Source of the DNA: Chryseobacterium vaccae
Lineage (GTDB): Bacteria; Bacteroidota; Bacteroidia; Flavobacteriales; Weeksellaceae
Length of the DNA: 64,000 nt
Direction of reading: 5' to 3'
Assembly (NCBI RefSeq): GCF_009602705.1
Contig: NZ_VSWH01000001.1
Span: forward strand, 3,224,001 to 3,288,000
Shown: positions 8,970-15,669 of the stretch, in pieces
Layout: every line of letters starts with the position of its first letter
How positions within the stretch are numbered: the stretch's first letter is position 1
Notes under the pieces: generated by a model
What the model was told of the DNA's origin: nothing
The model's input: the letters and a program-made list of their open reading frames with translations, nothing else
Databases searched by the model: none
Translations under genes and position numbers: made by a program

Positions 8970-8985
8970 TTACGGATTTCCGTAA
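8970..8985. promoter_or_regulatory. 16-bp palindrome, candidate response-regulator operator (copy 1)
   Basis: TTACGGA (8970-8976) and TCCGTAA (8979-8985) are perfect inverted 7-mers. The same sequence with one change occurs at 11942-11957. It lies upstream of the minus-strand membrane protein gene. A near-consensus minus-strand -7 box (CAAAATA on the plus strand, 8940-8946) is about 31 bp from its centre, close to the geometry at copy 2. Confidence 0.5.
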
Positions 8986-9067
8986 CACGGCGCCTGTCCA
9001 TTCTCTGTCTATTGGTGTCCGTCTTTTGTCTTAGTCCCGTATGAGCATTTTCTCCAAATTTGCCATA

Positions 9068-9119
9068 GAAATCAGTGACAAACAAAACATTACAAAAACA
9101 AAAATACGAAACTGATTTC
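9068..9119. promoter_or_regulatory. Minus-strand -7 box flanked by an inverted repeat
   Basis: TATTTTTG on the minus strand (9106-9099) fits TAnnTTTG and points toward the gene at 8064-8918. It is bracketed by perfect 9-mers GAAATCAGT (9068-9076) and ACTGATTTC (9111-9119), which could be a repressor operator. It competes with the promoter suggested next to the palindrome at 8970. Confidence 0.35.
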
Positions 9120-9131
9120 AAATGACCAGAT

Positions 9132-9236
9132 AAAACGGAGGTAAAACTCCGGGTTGGGAAGCAGATGTTTTCTCCTCCGTTTTTGAAGGTTCACTTCCCA
9201 AAAATTTAGAAGCGCTTCAATTTTTTTTAAACATGT
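9132..9236 (+). ncRNA. Structured leader with pseudoknot-type pairing upstream of the small peptide gene
   Basis: AAAACGGAGG (9132-9141) pairs with CCTCCGTTTT (9174-9183). TTGGGAAG (9154-9161), inside that loop, pairs with CTTCCCAA (9194-9201), beyond the stem. The two perfect helices therefore interlock as in an H-type pseudoknot. GAAGCGCTTC (9209-9218) followed by eight T comes next. This may be a regulatory RNA or a riboswitch-like leader; no known class is recognised and transcription is unproven. Confidence 0.4.
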
Positions 9237-9301
9237 AGCTCTACCTGTGATCGGTTTCGCGGGCAACTACAGAAGTCCCAAATTTTTAAATTTTTAAGAA
9301 G

Positions 9302-9499
9302 ATGATACAGTTCATTCTAATGCTAATCGCTTTAGCATTCTCAAATAATAATGCCCATACAGTAACAGATAATAACGGCCAGAATCCGGTAACCGTGCAA
9401 AATGATGGTGGTGGAGCAGGGATAGATCCGGGAGAGCCAGGAGAACCTGTAGGAGGAAACTCAGGTCAATTGCCGCCGCCGCCTCAACCTAAACCTTAA
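9302..9499 (+). CDS. Small secreted proline/glycine-rich peptide
   Basis: This 65-residue product is of unknown family. Residues 1-19 (MIQFILMLIALAFSNNNAH) look like a short signal peptide. The remainder is polar and low in complexity: NNGQNPVTVQND, then a GGGAGIDPGEPGEPVGGN stretch, and a PPPPQPKP tail. It has no cysteine and no recognised domain. The gene has its own terminator at 9519-9546 and sits 75 bp before a sensor kinase with TPR repeats. Secreted product plus adjacent sensor suggests a signal, an accessory factor or a cell-surface peptide, but this is inference. The leader upstream is unusually structured. The start ATG follows an A/T-rich tract ending AAGAAG. Confidence 0.6.
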   Translation: MIQFILMLIALAFSNNNAHTVTDNNGQNPVTVQNDGGGAGIDPGEPGEPVGGNSGQLPPPPQPKP

Positions 9500-9518
9500 T
9501 AAGAACACTAAAATACCG

Positions 9519-9546
9519 GGACAGATTGTACAAATCTGTCCTTTTT
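9519..9546 (+). terminator. Terminator between the small peptide gene and the kinase gene
   Basis: GGACAGATT (9519-9527) and AATCTGTCC (9533-9541) pair perfectly around GTACA and are followed by five T. The kinase gene 28 bp on must have its own promoter or depend on read-through. Confidence 0.85.
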
Positions 9547-9573
9547 CTTATTTTGCATGTAAAACAAGCAGCT

Positions 9574-11211
9574 ATGAAATGGTTATTATTTATCATGTTA
9601 GGATTAGCCCTATTCTCCTGTAAGAAGAAAAAATATATAGCATATGATAATAAAAATTACAAAAAGGCAAGAATTTGTAGAGAATCAAATTCAACAGATT
9701 CTGCATTTTATTATTATAACTTGGCTAAAAATGATTATCTTAAAACTAACGACTCGTTAGGGATAGGAAAATCCTTAGTAAATATGGCTATGATTCAGAC
9801 TAATAAAGGAGATTTTTTTGGAGGAATTGAATCTTCATTGGAGGCCAATAAGTATCTTAAAAAAGAAAAAGATAGTACTATAAGAAGTACGTTAGCAACA
9901 AATTACAATAATATTGCTTTAGCATTTCATTTCCTTAAAAGTTTTGACAAATCCTTTGACTTTTATTTTAAAGCTTTAACATATATAGAAAATGAAGATG
10001 ATAAACTTTTATGCTATAACAATATTGGTGATGTATTAGTTACACAAGGAAATTTTAAGTTGGCTAAAAAATATTTACAAAAGGCTTTACTCACTAATAG
10101 TAGCATTAATTACTCAAAGGCCCTAAATAATCTTGCAAAAGCCAAATACCTCGATGATGAGAATTATGATCCACTTCCTGAATTATATCAAGCATTAGAA
10201 ATTAGAGAGAAGAATAAAGATGAATTGGGAAAAAACTCTAGTTTTGAAACTCTATCAGAATATTTTGCAAAAAAAGATAAGTCTTTGTCATTATCCTTTG
10301 CAAAAAAAATGTTTGAAACAGCTGTCAATACTAAAAGGCCAAGCGACCAAATACTAGCATTACAAAAAATTATAATACTAGATCCTCAAAATTATTTAAC
10401 AAATTTTCAAAAATTTGTTTCTATCAATAGTGATCTCCAAACAGAAAGAAATAAAGCAAAAAATCAATTTGCATTTGTCCGTTATGATTTAGAAGGAAAA
10501 AGAGCCGAAAATGAAATACTAAAAGCTGAAAGCTTAAAAAAGAATTTCGGTTTATTAACTTTATCCGTTCTCTTAGTTGGCGGAGGACTTTGGTATAGAA
10601 AAAGAAAAATAAGACTTCAGCAGGAAAAAGAACTCGAAGTAAAAAACACCGAGCTCAAAATGTCCAAAAAAGTTCATGATGTTGTAGCTAACGGCATTTA
10701 TCAGGTAATGACTAAGATAGAAAACCAGGAAAGCTTCGATAAAGAAAAGGCCCTTGACGAACTTGAATTTGTTTACGAAAAATCAAGAGACATTTCCTAC
10801 GATAAACTGGATCAGATGGGCAGCCCAAAAGATTATAAGGAGAAAATATCCAATCTTATCGCTTCGTTCAAAAACGATGATACAGAAACCTACACTGTAG
10901 GCAATGAAGATGAAATATGGACTGGCCTACCCCAATCGCATTTTGAAGAAATCTATCAGGTCATCCGCGAACTGCTCGTGAATATGAAAAAACACAGCCG
11001 GGCATCACGTGTCGTTTTTAAATTTGAAAGATTCGAAAATCAAGTTGAAATACACTATACAGATAACGGAATTGGAATTCCTAGCGATATCATTCATAAA
11101 AACGGCCTTACTAATACGGTTTCCCGTATGGCAGCAATACATGGAGCTATTATTTTTGACACCAAAACCGAAAAAGGACTGAAGATCAATATTTCATTTC
11201 CTGTTTCTTAA
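9574..11211 (+). CDS. TPR-containing sensor histidine kinase, lipoprotein-type N-terminus
   Basis: The start is set at the ATG giving MKWLLFIMLGLALFSC, which looks like a lipoprotein signal with Cys16; an in-frame codon 48 bp upstream would overlap the terminator. The 545-residue protein has tetratricopeptide-type helices (about 30-300: AFYYYNLAKNDYLK, KSFDFYFKALTYIEN, AKKYLQKALLTNSS), a transmembrane segment at about 324-344, then a kinase core of the HPK7/HisKA_3 kind with phosphoacceptor His368 in SKKVHDVVANGI. The ATP-binding domain has N-box ELLVNMKKHS (about 466) and DNGIG (about 497). It would phosphorylate the response regulator 12 bp downstream. The central part (9600-10560) is markedly more AT-rich than the kinase core, as if the sensor half evolved faster. 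Confidence 0.88.
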   Translation: MKWLLFIMLGLALFSCKKKKYIAYDNKNYKKARICRESNSTDSAFYYYNLAKNDYLKTNDSLGIGKSLVNMAMIQTNKGDFFGGIESSLEANKYLKKEKDSTIRSTLATNYNNIALAFHFLKSFDKSFDFYFKALTYIENEDDKLLCYNNIGDVLVTQGNFKLAKKYLQKALLTNSSINYSKALNNLAKAKYLDDENYDPLPELYQALEIREKNKDELGKNSSFETLSEYFAKKDKSLSLSFAKKMFETAVNTKRPSDQILALQKIIILDPQNYLTNFQKFVSINSDLQTERNKAKNQFAFVRYDLEGKRAENEILKAESLKKNFGLLTLSVLLVGGGLWYRKRKIRLQQEKELEVKNTELKMSKKVHDVVANGIYQVMTKIENQESFDKEKALDELEFVYEKSRDISYDKLDQMGSPKDYKEKISNLIASFKNDDTETYTVGNEDEIWTGLPQSHFEEIYQVIRELLVNMKKHSRASRVVFKFERFENQVEIHYTDNGIGIPSDIIHKNGLTNTVSRMAAIHGAIIFDTKTEKGLKINISFPVS

Positions 11212-11223
11212 AAAAGTAAAAAA

Positions 11224-11889
11224 ATGTTCGAAAAAATCTTAATAGCCGAAGACCACGAAAGCAGCAGTATCTCTGTACAGAAAACACTAGAAGACCTTCA
11301 TATTACCAATGCAGATTATGTGTATTATTGCGATGATGCATTAGCTAAAATCCAAAAATCCATCCGGGAAAATGATCCGTATGATTTGCTCATCACCGAT
11401 CTTTTCTTTGAAGAAGACCACCGTGAGCAAATCATAAAAAACGGAACTGAGCTCATCCAGAAGATCCGGGAATTGCAACCCTCCATTAAAGTGATTGTTT
11501 TTTCTGCAGAACATAGATCCGGAGTAATAGACTCCCTTTTTACCCAATACCACATCAATGGCTACGTCCGTAAAGCAAGAAATGACTCAAAAGAATTAAA
11601 AAAATCCATTGCTTCTGTTTTTATCAACGAAAACTATCTGTCTTTCGACCTGAAACAGGAAGTTAAAAAACTCAACAGCTACGAATTTACAGCCTATGAT
11701 ATCAACATCGTCTCTCTCCTTGCCAAAGGAATTCTTCAAAAGAATATTCCAGATCACCTTAAAGCAAAAGGAATTACTCCCAACGGCCTGAGCAGCGTAG
11801 AAAAAAAGCTGAACAGCTTAAAAGAAGACCTGCAGGTAACCAGTAACGAACAGCTTATTGCGTTTTGTAAAGATCTGGGGGTTATTTAA
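11224..11889 (+). CDS. Response regulator with LuxR-like HTH output domain
   Basis: This 221-residue partner of the preceding kinase has a receiver domain at residues 1-125, with the acidic pocket at Glu9/Asp10, the phosphorylation site Asp59 in LLITDLFF, and Lys116 in GYVRKARND. The C-terminal part (about 150-221) fits a NarL/LuxR-type helix-turn-helix: DINIVSLLAKGILQKNI... SSVEKKLNSLKEDL. It would bind DNA as a dimer. Two near-identical palindromes at 8970-8985 and 11942-11957 flank this operon and are natural candidate targets. The kinase and regulator genes are separated by 12 bp and are cotranscribed. The divergence from the classic LuxR signature is moderate. Confidence 0.9.
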   Translation: MFEKILIAEDHESSSISVQKTLEDLHITNADYVYYCDDALAKIQKSIRENDPYDLLITDLFFEEDHREQIIKNGTELIQKIRELQPSIKVIVFSAEHRSGVIDSLFTQYHINGYVRKARNDSKELKKSIASVFINENYLSFDLKQEVKKLNSYEFTAYDINIVSLLAKGILQKNIPDHLKAKGITPNGLSSVEKKLNSLKEDLQVTSNEQLIAFCKDLGVI

Positions 11890-11910
11890 TATTTCAAATA
11901 CTCATGATAC

Positions 11911-11939
11911 AGCCTTTCATTTTTTTGAGAGGCTTTTTG
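11911..11939 (+). terminator. Terminator of the two-component operon
   Basis: AGCCTTTC (11911-11918) pairs with GAGAGGCT (11927-11934) with one wobble and is followed by TTTTTG. Confidence 0.7.
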
Positions 11940-11941
11940 TT

Positions 11942-11986
11942 TTACGGATTCCCGTAAGGATTGGGTTTTAAAGGATATTACTTTTG
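11942..11986 (+). promoter_or_regulatory. Palindrome copy 2 and promoter box for the small-protein genes
   Basis: TTACGG-ATTC-CCGTAA (11942-11957) repeats the palindrome at 8970-8985 with a single base change in the spacer. TACTTTTG (11979-11986) fits TAnnTTTG. The palindrome centre lies about 43 bp before the inferred start site, where a transcription activator normally binds. The ATG of the first small gene follows at 12015. Confidence 0.5.
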
Positions 11987-12014
11987 AAATATAAATCAAT
12001 TAAAACAAACGATT

Positions 12015-12221
12015 ATGAAAAAGTACTATGTAAACAAAACAGCACAATCTAATGGAGATCATGAGGTGCATAACGAAAATTGCTTATTTCTGCCAAATAT
12101 TGAAAACAGAAAATACTTAGGTATATTTTCCTCTTGTGAGGAGGCCGTAAGGGAAGCAAAAAAAGAGCATTCAAGATCAAACGGTTGTTATCATTGCTCA
12201 AATGCCTGTCATACCAAATAA
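12015..12221 (+). CDS. Small cysteine/histidine-rich protein, probable metal binding
   Basis: This is a 68-residue cytoplasmic protein that resembles a conserved flavobacterial hypothetical with the pattern NGDHEVH...C...GxFxxC...NGCxxCxxxCH. Cysteines at 23, 41, 58, 61 and 65, with histidines 16, 19, 60 and 66, form a CxxC-xxx-CH cluster (GCYHCSNACH) suited to zinc or another metal. There is no signal peptide. It is the first of three very small genes running 12015-12917 behind a palindrome and promoter at 11942-11986. Its role is unknown; it could be a small DNA- or protein-binding zinc module. Confidence 0.75.
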   Translation: MKKYYVNKTAQSNGDHEVHNENCLFLPNIENRKYLGIFSSCEEAVREAKKEHSRSNGCYHCSNACHTK

Positions 12222-12240
12222 TCAAAACAAGACTTAGATC

Positions 12241-12609
12241 ATGGAAAACGAACTTACATTTTACCAAGACGGGTTTGTAACAGTTACACAATCCCGGTAT
12301 GTTACCGAATCAAAAACATATGCCATGAGAAATATATCTTCTGTTCATGTTTTTGAAATAATTAAAAGTAAAACTAAAGCAGTATTAATGATCATTTTCG
12401 GATTATTTCTTCTTTTCTCAAAGGATATTTTCTGGATAGGAATAATAATTATCGCTTTAGGGATCTTGTGGCTGTTGTCACTTAAGAATGAGTATGCTGT
12501 GAGAATAAGCACGAATGCAGGAGAAGCTAACAGTATCACTTCAAAAAACAGAGATTACATTCAAAAAATCGTCAATGCATTAAATGATGCCATCATTCAT
12601 CGAGGTTAA
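12241..12609 (+). CDS. Small membrane protein resembling DUF6232
   Basis: The 122-residue protein opens with a PH-like strand pattern (LTFYQDGFVTVTQSRYVTESKTYAMRNISSVHV), as in DUF6232-type proteins. Two adjacent hydrophobic helices follow (about 42-60 and 64-80: AVLMIIFGLFLLF and IFWIGIIIIALGILWLL), then a cytoplasmic tail with VRISTNAGEANSI. It begins 19 bp after the preceding gene and is followed 17 bp later by a secreted-protein gene, so the three are likely one transcription unit. The function is unknown; the family name is a recollection and was not searched. Confidence 0.7.
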   Translation: MENELTFYQDGFVTVTQSRYVTESKTYAMRNISSVHVFEIIKSKTKAVLMIIFGLFLLFSKDIFWIGIIIIALGILWLLSLKNEYAVRISTNAGEANSITSKNRDYIQKIVNALNDAIIHRG

Positions 12610-12626
12610 TTAAAAACAATTCTACT

Positions 12627-12917
12627 ATGAAAAAACTACTCTTCACCACCCTCTTAGGCTTAGGTCTATTACTTCCTGCCAGCTTCACGGCAGCACCACT
12701 AAAGTCTAAGTCTGAACTCTCTAACAAAAAGCCAAAGAAAAAAAAATCAAAAAGCAAAAAAAGCAGCAATAGCAGAAGTTTCACCTCTTACTCCTCAGGC
12801 AGAGGATGTACTTATAATGGAAATCAACTTTATGTAGGCAAAAGAGGTGGCTGCTATTATTACACTGGAAACAGTAAACAATATGTAGACCGTTCCTATT
12901 GCTCAGGGTGTAACTAA
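12627..12917 (+). CDS. Small secreted cationic protein with a PBCV basic-adaptor-like motif
   Basis: The 96-residue protein starts with a signal peptide (MKKLLFTTLLGLGLLLPASFTAA). A very basic low-complexity stretch of lysines and serines follows at about 34-55, and then a compact C-terminal module, GKRGGCYYYTGNSKQYVDRSYC. That module looks like the PBCV-specific basic adaptor pattern (tGxRGGxYY...s.GkxxYV), with four cysteines available for disulfides. It probably acts in the periplasm or at the cell surface, perhaps by binding a polyanion. It is the last gene of the three-gene set behind the palindrome at 11942. The domain match is by eye. Confidence 0.7.
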   Translation: MKKLLFTTLLGLGLLLPASFTAAPLKSKSELSNKKPKKKKSKSKKSSNSRSFTSYSSGRGCTYNGNQLYVGKRGGCYYYTGNSKQYVDRSYCSGCN

Positions 12918-12972
12918 GCTTTTATCACCCTGCTTTCAATCAAAAAAACTAAAAACACTCATCATATATCAA

Positions 12973-12998
12973 AAAAGCGAAGATCTCTCTTCGCTTTT
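12973..12998. terminator. Bidirectional terminator
   Basis: AAAAGCGAAGA (12973-12983) and TCTTCGCTTTT (12988-12998) pair perfectly around a TCTC loop. It separates the converging secreted-protein and acetyltransferase genes. Confidence 0.9.
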
Positions 12999-12999
12999 A

Positions 13000-13449
13000 T
13001 TATTTTCTGACCATTTCCGTATGCGGAATATCGTCTTCCAGATATTTTTTTCCGGTATCTTCAAATCCGAATCCGGAGTAAAACCTCAGTAAATAATCCT
13101 GTGCAGAAATTCTTACTGCTGTTGTATGAAAACGGTTTTCTATCGTCTCCACAGCATATTGTATCAACTGCTTTCCTAAATTCTTTCCTCTTGCTATTTC
13201 AGTAGTAAGAACTCTTCCTATAGAAGTCTCATCATATTTGATACCCTTATCAAAAATACGGCAGTAAGCAAGAATATCTCCATGTTCCTCTGCCCATATA
13301 TGAATAGCTTTCTGATCATAATTATCCAGATCAGGATAAGGGCAGTTCTGCTCTATGACAAATACATCAATACGTGCTTTCAAAATAGCATACAGCTCCG
13401 GTACGGTAAACTCATCAAACGTTTTGATCTTCCAGACTATATTACTCAT
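13000..13449 (-). CDS. elaA: ElaA-like GNAT family N-acetyltransferase
   Basis: This 149-residue single-domain GNAT protein resembles ElaA: WKIKTFDEFTVPELYAILKAR, VFVIEQNCPYPDLDNYDQKA, IHIWAEE, AYCRIF, SIGRVLTTEIARGKNLGKQLI (the acetyl-CoA loop) and FYSGFGFEDTGKKYLEDDIPHTEM. Each of these segments is characteristic of ElaA. The start is placed at the ATG within ATGAGTAA, so that it overlaps the engB stop by 8 nt, a coupling arrangement. An ATG four codons upstream is also possible. The substrate of ElaA enzymes is not established. It is the last gene of a minus-strand engB-elaA unit ending at the bidirectional terminator. Confidence 0.88.
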   Translation of the reverse strand: MSNIVWKIKTFDEFTVPELYAILKARIDVFVIEQNCPYPDLDNYDQKAIHIWAEEHGDILAYCRIFDKGIKYDETSIGRVLTTEIARGKNLGKQLIQYAVETIENRFHTTAVRISAQDYLLRFYSGFGFEDTGKKYLEDDIPHTEMVRK

Positions 13450-14065
13450 CAAAAGTGACATGATTAAGCGTTAAAAAGTCGTTTGTCTTTTCAATGAAAT
13501 CCAGAATTTCACCGCAGCCTTCCTTCTTTTCAGCCGAAGTAACATATAATTCCGGCAGATCTTCCCAGGCCTTATGCAGTTCATTCTTGTAATTTTCTAC
13601 ATTCTGAATGGCAACATTGGGTTTCAGCTTATCAACTTTTGTGAAAACAATGGAAAAAGGAACTCCGCTTTCTCCACACCACTGAATAAACTCCAGATCA
13701 ATTTTTTGCGGAGTATGCCGGGAATCTACCAAAACAAAAAGATTCACCAGATTCCTCCTGTTTAAAATATAATTGGTGATCAGCTTTTCAAAATCCTTTC
13801 TTATAGACTTGGAAACTTTGGCATAACCATACCCCGGTAAATCGGTAAGATACCAGTTTTCATTTACTAAAAAATGATTGATCAGCTGTGTTTTTCCCGG
13901 AGTCTGTGAAGTTTTGGCCAGATCTTTATGATTCATCATCGCATTGATCAGGGACGATTTTCCTACATTAGACCTTCCGATAAAAGCATATTCAGGAAGT
14001 GTAGGCTCAGGACAGTCCTGCCATTTTCCGCTGCTCTTTACAAAATTTGCTGTTTTAATAACCAT
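13442..14065 (-). CDS. engB: Ribosome biogenesis GTP-binding protein YihA/YsxC (EngB)
   Basis: EngB is a small GTPase needed for assembly of the large ribosomal subunit. The 207-residue protein has the G1 motif GRSNVGKSS, a conserved TSQTPGKTQ switch region, G3 DLPGYGYAK, G4 TKVDK and a TSAEKKEG G5-like region. The ATG at 14065 (MVIKTANFV) is preferred over one 30 bp upstream, because the upstream one lies inside the terminator hairpin of the hydrolase gene. It overlaps elaA and lies divergently ahead of the dcw cluster, as in other flavobacteria. Confidence 0.95.
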   Translation of the reverse strand: MVIKTANFVKSSGKWQDCPEPTLPEYAFIGRSNVGKSSLINAMMNHKDLAKTSQTPGKTQLINHFLVNENWYLTDLPGYGYAKVSKSIRKDFEKLITNYILNRRNLVNLFVLVDSRHTPQKIDLEFIQWCGESGVPFSIVFTKVDKLKPNVAIQNVENYKNELHKAWEDLPELYVTSAEKKEGCGEILDFIEKTNDFLTLNHVTFDE

Positions 14066-14090
14066 TTCTCGAATATTTTTAGAAAAATAA

Positions 14091-14115
14091 ACCATTAAGA
14101 AAAGCTCTTAATGGT
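14091..14115 (-). terminator. Terminator of the alpha/beta hydrolase gene
   Basis: ACCATTAAGA (14091-14100) and TCTTAATGGT (14106-14115) pair perfectly around AAAGC. On the minus strand a T-rich tract (TTTATTTTTC) follows, between the hydrolase stop and the engB start. Confidence 0.7.
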
Positions 14116-14135
14116 CATTTATATGTTGTATGTAT

Positions 14136-14897
14136 TTACACTTTATCTTTTAACCAGCTGTACAGAGTTTCGTTGAACTCATCCGGTTTTTCCATCATGG
14201 CAGCATGTCCACAGTGATCAAGCCAGAACAGATCTGAATTCGGGATAAACTTATGCATATCCTCTGCTACTTCCGGTGGTGTTACATTATCCTGTTTTCC
14301 CCAGATCAGACAAGTCGGGGTTTTAATCTTCGGAAGATCATTCAGCATGTTGTGCTTGATGGCACTTCTTGCCAGCATCACCGTTTTGATTCCTTTCATT
14401 CTGTCGTTCACTACAGAAAATACTTCATCTACAAGATCTTCTGTTGCAATCGCCGGGTCGTAAAAAACCTCTTCCGTTTTCTTTCTGATATAGGAACGGT
14501 CATTCTTTCGGGGAAAACTATCTCCGAAAGTTCTTTCGTACAGACCTGAACTTCCGGTAAGAACAAGATTCTTTACCAGATCCGGTCTTGCCAGGGTTAA
14601 AATAAGCCCAACATGACCTCCCATTGAGTTTCCTACAATAGTAACAGGTCCTGAAATATGGCTCTCAATAAACTTGATAATATATTTTGCAAGCGTGGTA
14701 AGATTCGTATTGAGTACCGGCAGATCATAGATCGGCAGCTGAGGCACATATACCTTGAAACCTCTTTCCGAAAAAAAATCTACCATTTTATCGAAATTAC
14801 TCAAACCACCCATTAAACCGTGCAACAGCACCAATGGATGTCCTTCTCCCGCCTCTACAAAAGTATATTTCTTTTCTTTTTTTGTACTAAATATCAT
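14136..14897 (-). CDS. Alpha/beta-fold hydrolase
   Basis: The start chosen gives 253 residues (MIFSTKKEKKYTFVEAG...); an ATG 45 bp further up lies upstream of the inferred start site. The fold is that of esterase/lipase-type hydrolases: oxyanion-loop HGLMGGLSNF, nucleophile elbow GNSMGG, acid in WGKQDNVTPP and catalytic His in DHCGHAAMMEKPDEF. The substrate is unknown; sequences of this type are annotated as general esterases or MhpC-like C-C hydrolases. The gene sits divergent from mraZ, a conserved position in flavobacteria. It lacks a signal peptide and is cytoplasmic. Confidence 0.85.
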   Translation of the reverse strand: MIFSTKKEKKYTFVEAGEGHPLVLLHGLMGGLSNFDKMVDFFSERGFKVYVPQLPIYDLPVLNTNLTTLAKYIIKFIESHISGPVTIVGNSMGGHVGLILTLARPDLVKNLVLTGSSGLYERTFGDSFPRKNDRSYIRKKTEEVFYDPAIATEDLVDEVFSVVNDRMKGIKTVMLARSAIKHNMLNDLPKIKTPTCLIWGKQDNVTPPEVAEDMHKFIPNSDLFWLDHCGHAAMMEKPDEFNETLYSWLKDKV

Positions 14898-14919
14898 ATA
14901 ATGCCTTAATAAAGCCTTG

Positions 14920-14927
14920 CAAAAATA
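14920..14927 (-). promoter_or_regulatory. Candidate -7 box of the hydrolase gene
   Basis: TATTTTTG on the minus strand fits TAnnTTTG and would start RNA near 14913, about 16 nt before the ATG at 14897. No correctly spaced -33 TTG is visible. Confidence 0.4.
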
Positions 14928-15120
14928 CAAATTAAACCTCAAAAATATTTTGATTACCCTAATTTAAAATAAAAATAATATAATCTCCCCCTTTTTCTTC
15001 ATTTTTTTCAAAACCACTTTAGTATGGCCTAAATAAGACTTTTCACAACAATCCGGATACCAGCTACTTATCCCTTAAAAACTAAATCTTTAATAAAACT
15101 TATTAACATTAAGTCAAAAA

Positions 15121-15145
15121 GTGGGAAAAAGTGGGAAATTTTGGA
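15121..15145 (+). promoter_or_regulatory. MraZ-box operator upstream of mraZ
   Basis: GTGGG at 15121-15125 and 15131-15135 are exact direct repeats with 5-nt spacers, followed by a degenerate third TTGGA at 15141-15145. This is the arrangement bound by MraZ at its own promoter in other bacteria (GTGGG-N5 repeats). It lies just ahead of the -7-like box at 15156, a position suited to repression. Confidence 0.75.
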
Positions 15146-15155
15146 AACTTTTATA

Positions 15156-15163
15156 TAAATTTG
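15156..15163 (+). promoter_or_regulatory. -7 box of mraZ (dcw promoter), possibly leaderless
   Basis: TAAATTTG fits TAnnTTTG. Only six bases separate it from the mraZ ATG at 15170, so transcription would begin at or next to the start codon. Confidence 0.5.
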
Positions 15164-15169
15164 TCCCAA

Positions 15170-15628
15170 ATGAAAAATTTCATTGGGACATATGAGTGTA
15201 AAATTGACGACAAAGGCCGCTTAAAAGTTCCTTCATCTTTAATCAAACAGATGGAAAACTTCGACGATAAGGCGTTTGTAGTCAAGAGATCTGTGTTCCA
15301 ACCCTGCCTGGAAGTTTACCCAATGAATGCATGGGACAAACTGATGGGCAAAATAAATAAATTAAACAGATTCATTAAAAAGAATGCTGATTTCATACGA
15401 ATGTTTACGGCAGGCGTAAAAACAGTAGAACTGGATAATGCAGGAAGGCTTCAGATCTCTAAAGACCTGGTAACCTTTGCAAACCTTCAGAAAGATACTG
15501 TAATTACCAGCGCAGGAGAGCTTTTCGAAATTTGGGATAAAGAAGCCTATGAAAAGGTGATCGCAACCAACGAAGCCGATTTTGCCAGCCTTGCTGAAGA
15601 TGTGATGGGCTCTTTCGATGAAGAATAA
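15170..15628 (+). CDS. mraZ: Transcriptional regulator MraZ
   Basis: MraZ is a ring-forming DNA-binding protein that represses the dcw cluster. From the ATG at 15170 (MKNFIGTYECKIDDKGRLKVPSS) it has 152 residues, the usual length. Two SpoVT/AbrB-like swapped-hairpin domains are visible: CKIDDKGRLKVPSSL in the first half and VELDNAGRLQISKDL in the second, each with the conserved D...GR motif. An in-frame codon at 15131 would place the operator inside the gene, so it is rejected. It is the first gene of a 14-gene co-directional run and lies right behind its probable operator at 15121-15145. Confidence 0.95.
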   Translation: MKNFIGTYECKIDDKGRLKVPSSLIKQMENFDDKAFVVKRSVFQPCLEVYPMNAWDKLMGKINKLNRFIKKNADFIRMFTAGVKTVELDNAGRLQISKDLVTFANLQKDTVITSAGELFEIWDKEAYEKVIATNEADFASLAEDVMGSFDEE

Positions 15629-15669
15629 GAACCACGCAGTTGTAGCGTGATAAAAAACACAAGTTAAGC

